This document shows positions 32,658 to 43,884 of a DNA stretch of 64,000 bases, one piece after another. A program made the translations under genes and the position numbers. Within the stretch, counting starts at the first letter, position 1; every line of letters starts with the position of its first letter. Below the pieces are notes generated by a model. It ran no database searches, had not been told where the DNA came from, and saw only the letters and a list, made by a program, of their open reading frames with translations. Origin of the DNA: Liquidambar formosana (Eukaryota > Streptophyta > Magnoliopsida > Saxifragales > Altingiaceae); contig CM077827.1 in the NCBI GenBank assembly GCA_039720395.1, positions 17,719,822 to 17,783,821 of the forward strand, given 5' to 3'.

Positions 32658-34689
32658 CCTTCGGAAGGTATGGATCATGCTCTAAACTAAATGTTAGTTT
32701 TGCTTCCACTTGGGTACTTAATTCTGATGTGAATTTTGAATTCCATGCAGGATCTAGTGGGAAGCAGAACGCTGAGTAGAAGTGGAGTATCCCTACGGGT
32801 AGAGAATGGAGCAAAGTGTTGCTATATTAGCTATGGGACTTGCTGCTTGACTCTACCTGAAGGAGTAGTTTAGAATTAATAAGCTATCTTTACATTCCAG
32901 AAGTTTTTAGAAACATTATCTTTATTTCAGTTTTGCCTAAACAATGTTTTTAGTTTGATTTAATAAATGTTTTATATGAAGAGTTCATTACTTCTGGAAT
33001 TTATAGCATTTATCTTCTAAACCACCTTGCAAATATGAATTGCATGTAGCATGATAGCTCTAAAAATTCAATGCTAATAAACCCAAGAGAACAAGAGATA
33101 TGGTTTCTCTTACTTTATGAACCTTTACCTATGGTGGGTACATGTACTTAAAGAAGTACAAATCTGAAACATTTGAAAGGTTTAATGAATTCAGATATAA
33201 AGTAGAGAAATAAACTGGTAAAAATATCAAGCTCTACGATTGGATCGAGGAGGCAAATATTTAACCTGTGATTTTTCAAATCAATTTGTTCAAATAAGCA
33301 TTTTGTTGCAATGGACACCTCTTAGAAATGTTTTTGAAAAAGGAGGTAGATGACCTTATTGGATATGGTCTGATCCATAATAAGTTACAATGACCGAATA
33401 TTATCCTTTTAAGGATATGCCCTACCAATTGCCGCGTATCTGTGAAACAGAGATTCAAACCAAGGCTATCCCTTAGAACCTATATGAGATATGGAAAGGG
33501 AAGCACTAAGCCTTAAAGAATGTTAAGGTATGGGGTTGCAATGCATGTGTAGAGACACATGGTGTAACCAAATTGGAAATCAAGATAAATTAAATGTAGG
33601 TTTGTGTATTATCCTAAAAGGAGTTTAGGATATCATATCTATTATCCTGATGAACAAAAGTGTTTGTTAGTAAGTTTGCAATCTTTCTTGAAAAAGAGTT
33701 TATTCAAAAGGGAGGCAATAACAGGAAAATAGAACTCAAAGAGTTGTCTAATGAGACACAAACCGACATTAATGCAACCCCTGTCCCTGTTGAGACAGAA
33801 CCCATTATTGTACCATGATTGTACAAAGGGTTAGTGGGAGTGCGATCAAATTTATGGTCCTATAAGTGAATGACGTTCTACTTATTATGAATAATGTAGA
33901 GACATTGTCAAAAGTGAAAAATTGGTTTTTCACAGAGTTTCTCCATAAAAGATTTGGAAGAAGCATCCTATATTCTGGGAATAGAGGTCTATAAAGATAG
34001 ATCTTAAAGGATGCTAAGTCTGTCCAAATCGATGTATGCAGACAAGATTTTGAATGGGTTCAAAATGCATGATTTCAAGAGAAGTCTAATTCCTGTCAGA
34101 CATGAAATCAAGTTGTCTAAAAGCATACGCTATGCTATGCACATGACCAGATATCAGTAATGCTATAAATGTTATGAGCAGATATCAGGCAGACCCAGGT
34201 GTGAAACACTAGGAAGCAGTCAAGGCTATCCTTAAGTACTTAAGAAGAACTAAGGATTAATGCCTTGTCTATGGAGAAAGAAACTTGGAAATGGTTAGTA
34301 AAACGGATTAAGATTTCCAATCTGACAATTATGATAGGAGATCAACATAGAGGTTGAGCGCATTGCTGCATGTTTGGATGAGTAAGTTCATTGTAGAACT
34401 AGGAGTGGTTCTTGACATTGAGAAGCCTTTACTATTGTTTTTGTGACAATAATGAGGCTATTGCTCAAGACTAGGATCTACGGTCTCATCAAAAGTCCAA
34501 ACTTTAAGCGGCGATTCCAAGTGATTAGAGAGATCATTGGAAGTGATGACATATACATATAGAAGTTTAATACAACAGAGAATAAAGAAAACCCCTTCAC
34601 TAAGGCTATGACCCAAGTGTGTTGGATCACCACCGACAGGATATGGGTATGAGATACATGGTGGATTGGCTATAGTGCAAGTGGGAGAT
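32658..34689 (+). pseudogene. pol: Decayed Copia pol (INT, RT, RNase H fragments)
   Basis: Fragments occur in the expected order but with many stops and deletions. Near 33220 ATCAAGCTCTACGATTGGATCGAGG corresponds to the integrase segment IK-LRSDRGG. 33480-33830 matches the integrase C-terminal and linker region, also seen at 49757. About 33830-34130 keeps parts of the RT palm, and 34130-34660 the RNase H. Most of protease, integrase and the RT fingers are deleted. The polypurine tract AAGTGGGAGA ends at about 34688. Confidence 0.85.
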
Positions 34690-36347
34690 TGTTAGGATTA
34701 TGCCCTAGAGCCAATCATAGAGATGATTGTTTAGGGATTAGGAACAATCAATTGATTTCATTTATGCATATCACATTTATTATTGATTTAACAAAAGGGC
34801 TTATTCTATTATGTTTATATGCATCATTTATATTTACATAATATGTCCGTGGAGTTAGAGTTGAGAATATGAAATTACAAAGGGTTGTAATTTTGAGACT
34901 GTACATATATCTCTGTACTAAACTTCTAAAACATTCCTAGTTGAAGGTTCACTATGATGGACAGTAATGAACCATATGACTAGCACTTGCTAGGTTGACT
35001 CTATAAGAGGATAGCTAGTCTTAAGCTATTTGTGTGGAGACACTACAACCAACAAGTGGGTGCCTATTATAAGAATAGGTACACTGAATGTGACCAAAGA
35101 TATGAGATAAACTGAATAGAGTTTTAACCTGCCTGTCAATCAATTTCTCATTGTTATAGTGGTACAAGTAGTCCTTAGACCTGAGACACCATGGTTGTCT
35201 TATGCATGTAGCTTTAGAAGTTTGATAACACTAAGTGCAGATCCTATTCAAGGGTCTGTAAGGGTGTTTATTGGCCCTACTGCTATGTGTGTCAAGGCAT
35301 GTGAGTGATCAACAAGGAATCCATCACTCTCAGGAAAAAGAGAGTGAATGTCTCATGTAGCATTCATTGAATATAACTCATTAAATCCATGGGCCCATGG
35401 TAGAATGAATATGGAAAGGAGTTTCCATAAGTTCATCATTGAGTTGATATTAATGAATGAGTGTGAAGTAATTGAACTAGGGACTTGACAGACTTCAATA
35501 TCCTATTAGTTCAATTGGAGACATTGTGTTGATGGAAGGATGTAATTGTAACCTATAAACTATAACAGAAGGGTTCTTTGTAAATGACTATTCACCTCAT
35601 TAAGGACCACACCATGAGCCATATGCTAGGTGTTACTCATGGTTAGTAGAAGCCCTAATTGATATAAATGAGTTATAATGAATTAGGGAATTGAAAGGAG
35701 TTTCAATTAGACCCTTAATGGAAAGTGTTCCATTGTGCACACTTTGTGCTGTTCCTACTACTTAATGATGTGAACCCAATGGGTCACACACTAATCATGC
35801 TAAGAGAGCTTGATTGTCTATGAGAAAAAGGGTATAAGTGAATAAAGAATAGTTCTTTAAGGGCTTATTTTGTATATGATACAAATTAGTGGGGTTATTG
35901 TGTAATTAGGAGTAATTACACAAAACCCACTAGGGTTAGGAATCCCCCTATGGCCGGCCCTATTAGTGGGCTATATAATGCCCACTATAAGGTGATGACA
36001 TCATCACATTAACACATCCCCTTGTGCTGGCCGAAAATTAGCTTGGAAGCTCTCTCTCTCTCTCTCTCTTCTCCACTTCTAGCAACTACAAGGAAGAAGA
36101 AGGAAAGGACAACAAGCTCAAGCTAGGTGTGGATACTATTGGAGGCAGTGCACTTGGACTACTCAATCAGAAGACAAATCTTAGAGCATAAAGGAGAATA
36201 CATTGTTCAACTGTAAGTATCCTAACTCTCTTGGTAGTTAGGTTTATGGTTTTTGTATTAAGCATAATTAAGATTCATGGCTTTGGGAATCGTAGGAAAA
36301 TTTTAATTCCGCCTTTGTAGTTTTCCTCTCTAGTTCGATTCCCAACA
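34690..36347 (+). repeat. 3' LTR of the nested Copia element
   Basis: 1,658 bp, nearly identical by eye to 4185-5844, with the same TATA inverted repeat AGTGGGC/GCCCACT (35965-35986). It ends CCCAACA, followed by the TTGGA target duplication at 36348. Confidence 0.93.
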
Positions 36348-36547
36348 TTGGACTGCTCGTACGTTGCTGTCCGGATTCGAAGCTTGGAGCAAAAAGGGGA
36401 AGACTTTCAAACTGTAAGTGTTCTAACCCTCTTTATAGTTAGGGTTTGATTTTGTATTATGCATAGTTAGATTCATGGGATTGGGAATCATAGAAAAAAT
36501 TTTTATATTCCACACTTTAATTTTTCCCTCTTGTTCGATTCCTAACA
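36348..36547 (+). mobile_element. Copia LTR 'A', piece 3 of 3
   Basis: The outer LTR resumes with TTGGACTGCTCGTACG and ends GATTCCTAACA. The next bases, ATACG, are probably the target duplication inside a Tat-B LTR (GTACG at the equivalent point 40119); the other copy would lie left of the window. Confidence 0.88.
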
Positions 36548-37068
36548 ATACGTAGGCGCTCGTTTTGAGGCTCAAGTCCATTCTAGGATCCAAGTATCCT
36601 AGGTTTTTTTCTTCTCTCTTTTCTTTTTTCTGTTTTATTTTTATTTGCTTATTATGTATGGATGGATGAATGAAATATATGATATGCATGCTGTCTTGAT
36701 GTGATATTTGTTGATTTTTGAGTGAGAAAAGACTTTAATTTAGCCCAAATAAACCGAGAGACCGAAAGGGTGACATGGGTGCCTATAGGCTTTGCCTAGA
36801 ACCTTCCTATGTCATAACTTAGCCTTCGAATCCCCAATTTCTGTGGTTTCCAAAAGACTTGTTTTTGCCTTTCCTTTTTAAATATGGAGTCTTTTCAATT
36901 GTTTTCTTAAAACAAAGTGTTTTAAGGGTTTTCCTTGTTTCCTTTAAAAAATAAGGTGGCGACTCCTTTTTCTTTTTCAAAAGAATCCTAATCTTTTTAA
37001 TCTTTCTTTTCCATCAAATCCTTGTGGGCCAATTTCTAGGGTTCATAGTTTGGCAACTTCGTTGGGGA
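36548..37068 (+). mobile_element. Tat-B LTR 3' part and PBS, copy 1
   Basis: The LTR piece from TACGTAGGCGCTCG to GGTTCATA (36548-37047) is the same region as 8406-9151 of Tat-A in content and as the start of the inverted solo LTRs at 53393 and 59762. A decayed PBS, TGGCAACTTCGTTGGGGA, is at 37051-37068. Confidence 0.8.
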
Positions 37069-37806
37069 TTTGTGGGCTAGACTCTACAAAGTTTAATTGG
37101 GCTAAATTAATTTCTTATGTTTAATTAAAATCAATCACATGCATCTGCTTGATTGTGTGTTTTCATTTATTGCATTGTGTGTGCAAATTGTTGCATGATA
37201 GGCTCGATTGTCCCTCGATGTATCCTTGCCAATGATAGGCCTAGTTTCAACTTTGGTTTTTCTGATTCCAAGTGTTAGGGCGAAAGCCATCAGCTTCTCT
37301 TACGTAGTACCCTTGGGTATCTTAAATGGATCAATCACGTATTGCTGGACCCATGCAGCGTTCCTGATGCAACATGTGGTTAGGTATAAAGATTGGTTCA
37401 AGCAAGTAAAGGACCCTAGCCTACCCTCTCATAGTTCATGTAGTGGACCTTGTAGGGCACTATGGTCTCACCATTATGCACCCACAATTGTTTGTAATGA
37501 TGCTATGTCGTGTTTGTGGTGTGAGGCTTATATCTTATGCCCTTAACATATACCTTTGAACCCTAACCTTTGTTAAGGCCACGGGTTAGGAGGAATAAGT
37601 TAAGGAAGTAGGATGTTAAGCTATGTTCGTGATGTGCTAATCCAGGAGAATTAATTAAACCTAATTGAAGGACTCTATACCCTATTCTTTTAAACACACC
37701 CCTTTAAACCATAACCTTTGTAAAGGTAATTGGATAAAAGGAATGAATTAAATGAATATGGTGTAGAGCCGAATTCACTAAAGGAAAATATGGAGGCTTA
37801 GGACAA

Positions 37807-39097
37807 GTGCTTAGGCTAAAGGTTAAACTTTTTCCATCTATAGACGTGCTGGCTTGGATCCGTAATCCGCAAGGGCATCTAGTGAGTGTTGAAAATACCC
37901 ATAAGACAGACATGGCTTACAAAAGATCTAGTGAAGGACACTTTGACCTTGAGGCTTGCCTGAAAGCCATCATGGCCAAGCTTGACCATACCGCCGAGAC
38001 ATCCGATACGACATTGAAAATGGCTTAAGAGAACCAACAGAAGATGGCGGATCTTGAACAAAATGGCTCTAAGGCCCATACTTTGGGTATACCTCATGGG
38101 GCTTGAACCAAAGAGGGATCTCAATCCAATGAGAACACCAAGACAAGGGGGGAAAGTAGTTCGAAGCCTGTGGTCATCAACCTAGAAGGGGAAACCAAAG
38201 GGAAGGATACTAGCAGTGATTCAGTGTTAGCTAGCAAAGTTGAAGCATTAGAGAGAACTATAAAAGGGATTCGTAGAGCCGATGACATAGTCGACGTGAG
38301 GACTTTATCTCTGTTTCCAACGGCTCGTATTCCATTGCAATTCAAGATGCCAAAGTTGGAGAAATTTGATGGGACGAGTTGCCCTAGGGCTCATTTGAAG
38401 ATGTATGTGAGAGCTATGCACCCTCGAGGGGCCACTGACGAGCTTTTAGCTCAAATGTTCCATGAAACCTTGGCAACTTCCGCTTTGAAATGGTTCTTAT
38501 CATTGAATAAGCATAGGACTCGGACTTGGGAAGACATATGCAATAAGTTCTCGGAGCACTACAAATACAATACAGAGGTGGACGTTACTCGGAGAGACTT
38601 GGAAACCACAAAGCAAGGGACTCATGAAACATTCTCTGCTTACATTACAAGGTGGAGACAAAAGGCTTCATGAATGACGGATAGGCCAAGTGAAGAGGAC
38701 CAAATTCAGTTGGTGGTTAAGAACTTGCTGCCCATGTGTCACAAGCATCTATTTGCCCACTATTTCCCGAATTTCAAAGCTCTTATCGGGGCTGGCACGC
38801 AGGTTGAGGATGCTATCAATGATGGGACAATCAAAACTGAGGAAGTAAGGAATCGTAAGACAAACTTTGCTGGGAAGAATAATGCCGAGGTCAATACCAT
38901 AACCCAACCCATTCAACCCTTCTCTCTCAACGATGTGAACCCACATTGCCAATTCACCGATCTATACATGCCACTTGAAAGAGTCGTTAAAAAGCTCAAG
39001 AGCTGTGACCTATTAAAGCCGCTTGACCCAAGGCCCCTACCTAATCCTTTACCCAAGAACTACAATGAGAACGAGTACTGCAAGTACCACCAATCCA
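37807..39097 (+). pseudogene. gag: Tat-B gag, truncated, copy 1
   Basis: A Tat-type gag like that of Tat-A (KFDGTSCPRAHLKMYVRAM, then RTWEDICNKFSEHYKYN, VTRRDLETTKQ). Stops interrupt it: TAA at about 38026, TGA near 38106 and TGA at 38671-38673. The first stop is shared with copy 2, so it predates the duplication. The protein ends abruptly at the zinc-knuckle start (EYCKYHQS), where the DNA switches to Copia LTR within a six-base microhomology AATCCA (39092-39097). The 37069-37806 leader before it has a frame with HAAFLM-HV resembling the Tat-A leader. Confidence 0.85.
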
Positions 39098-40118
39098 TCA
39101 CTCTCAGGAAAAAGAGAGAGAATGTCTCATATAGCATTCATAATATAACTCATTAAATCCATGGCCATGGTTGGATGAGTATGAAAAGAATTTCATGACT
39201 TCATCAATGAGTTGATATCTATGAATGAGTATAATGTAATTGAACTAGGGACTTGATAGACTTCTATGTCCTATTGGTTCAATTGGAGACATTGTGTAGA
39301 TGGAAGGATGTAATTGTAACCTATAAACTATAACAGAAGGGTTCTTTGTTAGATACTTATTCACCTCATTAAGGACAACACCATGAACCATATGCTAGGT
39401 GTTATTCATGGTTAGTAGAAGGCCTAATTGATATAAGTGAGTTATAATCAATTAGGGAATTGGAAGGAGTTCCAATTAGACCCTAAATGGAAAGAGTTCC
39501 ATTGTGCACACCTCGTGCTATTCCTATTACTTGATAATATGAACCCAATGGGTCACATACTGATCATGCAAGAAGTTCTTTCAAGTCTATAAGAGAAAGG
39601 GTATAAGTGAATAAAGAATAGTTCTCTAAAGGCCCATTTGTATTTGATATAAATAATAGGGGTTATTGTGCAATTTGGAGAAATTGCGCAAGACGCTATT
39701 AGGGTTCTCCCCTATGGCCGGCCCCTTTAGTGGGGACTATATAAGTCACACATAATGATGTGTGACATTGTGAGATCATTCTCCCAAGCCCTAGTCGTCC
39801 AAGGGGTTGGAGGCTCTCTTTTATCTCTCTATCTTCTTCACCTCTAGCAACAACAAGGAAGAAGGAAGGAAAGACTTGAAGCTCTAGCTAGGTGTGGATA
39901 CCATTGGAGGTAGTACACTTGGATTGCTCGTATGCTGCTATCCGTATTCGAAGCTTGGAGCAAAAAGGAGAAGACTTTCAAACTATAAGTGTTCTAACCC
40001 TCTTCATAGTTAGGGTTTGATTTTGTATTATGCATAGTTAGATTCATGGGATTGGGAATCGTAGAAAAAATTTTTATATTCCGCACTTCAATTTTTCCCT
40101 CTTGTTCGATTCCCAACA
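39092..40118 (+). mobile_element. Partial Copia LTR, copy 1 of duplication
   Basis: A 5'-truncated LTR, from AATCCATCACTCTCAGG to CCCAACA. It aligns with LTR 'A' (from about 3340 on), including the ACTATATAAGT promoter at about 39738 and the hairpin after it. Confidence 0.88.
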
Positions 40119-40639
40119 GTACGCAAGTTCTCGTTTTGAGGCTTAAGTCCGTTCTAGGATCCAAGTATCTTAGGTTTTTTTCTTCTCTCTTTTCTTTTTT
40201 CGGTTTTATTTTAATTTGCTTATTATGTATGGATGGATGAATGAAATATATGATATGCATGCTGTCTTGATGTGATATTTGTTGATTTTTGAGTGAAAAA
40301 ATACTTTAATTTATCCCAAATAAACTGAGAGACCGAAAGGGTGACATGGGTGCCTACAGGCTTTGCCTAGAACCTTCCTATGTCATAACTTAGCCTCCTA
40401 ATCCTCGATTTCTTTGGTCTCTAAAAGACTTGTTTTTGCCTTTCCTTTTTAAATATGGAATCTTTTCAATTATTTTCTTAAAACAAAGTGTTTTTAGGGT
40501 TTTCCTTGTTTCCTTTAAAAAATAAGGTGGCAACTCCTTTTTCTTTTTCAAAACAATCCTAATCTTTTTAATCTTTCTTTTCAGTCAAATCCTTGTGGGC
40601 CAATTTCCGGGGTTCACAGTTTAGCGACTCCGATGGGGA
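40119..40639 (+). mobile_element. Tat-B LTR 3' part and PBS, copy 2
   Basis: Duplicate of 36548-37068. The LTR ends GGTTCACA at 40618; the PBS, TAGCGACTCCGATGGGGA at 40622-40639, differs by one base at the start from a TGGCGACTCC form. Confidence 0.8.
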
Positions 40640-41387
40640 TTTGTGGGCTAGACTCTATAAAGTTTAATTGGCTTAAATTAATTTCTTATGTTTAATTAAA
40701 ATGAATCACATGCATCCGCTTGATTGTGTGCTTTCATTTATTGCATTGTGTGTGCAAATTGTTGCATGATAGGCTCGATTGTCCCTCGATGTATCCTTGC
40801 TAACGATAGGCCTAGTTTCAACTTTGGTTTTCCTGATTCCAAGTGTTGGGGTGAAAGCTATCAACCTCTCTTGCTTAGTATCCTTAGACTTGCCCTTGGT
40901 ATATTAAATGAATCAATCACGTATTGCTGGACCCACGCAGCGTTCCTGATGCCACATGTGGTTAGGTATAAAGATTATTTCAAACAAGTGAAGGACCCTA
41001 GCCTACCCTCTCATAGTTTATGTAGTGGGCCTTGTAGGGCACCATGGTCTCACCATTATGCACCCACAATTGTCTGTAATGATGCTATGTCATGTTTGTG
41101 GTGTGAGGCTTATATCTTATGCCCTTAACATATACCTTTGAACCCTAACCTTGTTAAGGCCACGGGTTAGGAGGAATAAGTTAAGGAAGTAGGATGTTAA
41201 GCTATTATCGTGATGTGCTAATCCAGGGGAATTAATTAAACCTAATTGAAGGACTCTATACCCTATTCTTTTAAACACACCCTTTTAAACCATAACCTTT
41301 GTAAAGGTAATTGGATAAAAGGAATGAATTAAATGAATATGGTGTAGAGCCGAATTCACTAAAGGAAAATATGGAGGTTTAGGACAA

Positions 41388-42298
41388 GTGCTTAGGCTAA
41401 AGGTTAAACTTTTTCCATCTATAGACGTGCTGGCTTGGATCCGCAATCCGCAAGGGAGTTTAGTGAGTGTTGAAACTACCCATCAGATAAACATGGCTTA
41501 CGAAAGAGCTAGTGAAGGACACTTTGACCTTGAGGCTTGCCTGAAAGCCATCATGGCTAAGCTTGACCATACCGTTGAGACATCCGATACGACATTGAAA
41601 ATGGCTTAAGAGAACCAAAAGAAGATAGCGGATCTCGAACAAAATGGCTCTAAGGACCATTCCTCGGGTATACCTCATGGGGTTGGCACCGAAGAGGGAC
41701 CTCAATCCAATGAGAACACCAAGACAAGGGGGAAAAGTAGTTTGAAGCCTGTGGTTATCAACCTAGAAGGGGAAACCAAAGGGAAGGATACTAGCAGTGA
41801 TTCAATGTTAGCTAGAAAAGTGAAAGCATTAGAGAGAACTATAAAAGGGATTCGTAGAGCCGATGACATGGTCGTTGTGAGGACTTTATCTCTGTTTCCA
41901 ATGGCTCGTATTCCATTACAATTCAAGATGCCAAAGTTGGAGAAATTTGATAGGGCGGGTTGCCCTAAGACTCATTTGAAGATGTATGTGCGAGTTATGC
42001 ACCCTCGAGGGGCCACTGACGAGCTTTTAGCTCAAATGTTCCATGAAACCTTGGCAACTTCCACTTTGAAATGGTTCTTATCATTGGATAAGAATAGGAC
42101 TCGGACTCGGACTTGGGAAGACATATGCAATAAGTTCTCGGAGCACTATAAGTACAATATAGAGGTGGACGTTACTCGGAGAGACTTAGAAACCACAAAG
42201 CAAGGGACTCATAAAACATTCTCTGCTTAGATTGCAAGGTGGAGACAAAAGGCTTCAAGAATGACGGATAGGCCAAGTGAAGAGGACCAAATTTAGTT
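41388..42298 (+). pseudogene. gag: Tat-B gag copy 2, part upstream of the CACTA insertion
   Basis: Same gag as 37807-39097. It carries the shared TAA (about 41607) plus its own stop at 42228-42230 and a TAG just before the insertion. A six-base repeat (RTRTRTWED) is a private duplication. The reading continues across the CACTA element at 48190. The 40640-41387 leader carries a frame homologous to that of copy 1. Confidence 0.85.
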
Positions 42299-42769
42299 CA
42301 CTACAGGAAAAATGGGCTTTAACAACATATCATTAACAACGTTTTTGATAAAATGTTGTTGTAGTGGGGCTTTAACAACATTTATGTAAAAAATGTTGTT
42401 AAAAATTGTTATTCTAGGATATTTTACAACGTTATTGGTTCCATTAACGTTGTAAATACACTCCTTCACAACGCTTTTGTTAACGTGGTTGCTTTATGGT
42501 ACTTTCACACCGTTTTTGTTAATGTTGCTTTACAGTACTTCCACAACGTTTAATAAAACGTGGTCGATTCTAAACAAGGGGCGGGATTTTTTTTTGGCTT
42601 GCCGCCTTACGTTTTTTGCTGCTTTCCTCCCAAAGTGTTTGAAAGCCGCTAAGGAGTAAAGCCCTTCTCTCTTTTTAATTCTTTTTTTTTTTTTTTGGGT
42701 AAAAAGAGTAAAGCCTTCTCTGTTTTTCTGCTTTCCTCTCCTCAATCTGTGGTCTCGCCCCCTCTTTCC

Positions 42770-42961
42770 CTCCACCTTCCGTCTTCCCTCCTCCGTCCTC
42801 TGTTAATGTCCATCTGAGTTTGCTGTCCTCCCTGATCTGGAAGCCTCTCACTCTCTTTCTCTTTGACGGCCATTGAAGCCTCTCATTCTATCTCTCTCTT
42901 CAACGAGCATTGAAGCATCTCACTCTAGCTCTTCGACACCCATTGTTTCTTAACTTTTTCG
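42770..42961 (+). other. CT-rich leader-like segment in the CACTA element
   Basis: Three diverged ~45 bp repeats of CATTGAAGCCTCTCA(C/T)TCT in a CT-rich context end at TTTTTCG|GTGAGT, a good splice donor (GT at 42962). This looks like a 5' UTR exon, perhaps of the captured gene or of a chimeric transcript. Confidence 0.4.
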
Positions 42962-43186
42962 GTGAGTTCATTTTGATTCTCCTTCGATCATGGCTATTCT
43001 TTAGTTTTTTATTTTATTTTTGTTTTGTTTTGTTTTGTTTTGGGTTGGGGTTTTGTATAGTATATTAGCATCATCAAACCTCAGATTGGATTTTTTTCGT
43101 TTTTAATTGGGGTTTTTTCTGAATCGAGCAGTTAGGGTTTATGCACAAACACAAGTATGTAACCTAGGGTTCAATTTCAAGTACAC

Positions 43187-43219
<33 letters not shown>

Positions 43220-43391
43220 TATATATATATAAATATATATAAATTTGTTTAATTGAATTTTTTTTCTACTGATCTTTGTTTAAATTTCTGATTATATTTA
43301 CAATTGCCTATTTCTCTCACACTAGATATTTGATGTATACCTTTTCCGTTCAAAGTAATTATTATATATTCTTTGGTCTTTCTATTAACAG

Positions 43392-43712
43392 ATTTTAATT
43401 AGCACATATAGAGAGTCTGCGGCGAGGTTGAGGGAACGGAAACAGGTGACTTATTCTTTTCCAAAATGCTCTGCTTAGTTGCTGAGAAATTGAGAAGATA
43501 AGAACATGGAATTGTAAAAAGTTTTGTGTTTAATGTTGTTTTGGTTTCCCTCAGCATGAGGACAACATTGACTCAACTAAGCTAAATGGTTGACTTGAGC
43601 CCACTTGAGAGGAGGTTTTGGTTTTCTCATATCTCAATTTCATTAGAAATCTAGTATTAAAATTTGGGTTCCTTTTGTTTTCCTGCAGTTTCTCAGCGAT
43701 AAAACAGGGGGC

Positions 43713-43751
<39 letters not shown>

Positions 43752-43884
43752 TTAACTTCTGATTAAATTTGATTTTGTCGAGTTGTTTACTCTTTTGCAG
43801 ATTGAATTTTAGGCATACCAAGTTGAACTAGAATCATTAGCGGAAAAACTAGAGGAGGAGACTGAGCGGCTGTTGAAAGAGAAG
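43392..43884 (+). pseudogene. Captured bZIP exon pair (group A, GBF4-like) in the CACTA element
   Basis: Exon a (43392-43445, 18 codons) follows an AACAG acceptor and ends CAG|GTGACT; it encodes ILISTYRESAARLRERKQ. Exon b (43813-43884, 24 codons) begins after TTTTAG and ends AAG|GTATTG; it starts AYQVELESLAEKLEEE and ends ERLLKEK. Joined by the usual intron position after RKQ they form the basic region and first zipper heptads of a group-A bZIP factor, most like GBF4. In the basic region the invariant Asn (N-RESAARSR) is Tyr, so DNA binding would be lost. No other exon of the gene is confidently seen. Confidence 0.75.

Larger units (their letters stand above)
4185..36347 (+). mobile_element. 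Complete Copia (Angela-like) element, itself interrupted by Tat-A
   Basis: Two LTRs of 1,660 bp (4185-5844) and 1,658 bp (34690-36347) have the same ends, TGTTAGGATTATG...CGATTCCCAACA (TTGATTCCCAACA in the 5' copy). The flanking 5 bp duplication TTGGA is perfect (4180-4184 and 36348-36352). The internal parts are a tRNA-iMet-type PBS, a long leader, an open gag, a badly decayed pol and a polypurine tract. The 22.2 kb Tat-A element lies in the leader. Without it the element is about 9.9 kb, a normal size for this lineage. Since pol is broken it would depend on other copies to move. Confidence 0.93.
36548..40118 (+). repeat. Tandem duplication unit 1 (Tat-B piece + partial Copia LTR), 3,571 bp
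   Basis: This unit (Tat-B LTR end, PBS, leader, partial gag, microhomology junction, partial Copia LTR) recurs from 40119 with the same internal junctions, interrupted there by a CACTA element. Identical junctions at 39092 and 48573, and LTR-end junctions at 36547 and 40118, show that a chimeric block was duplicated rather than formed twice. Confidence 0.85.
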
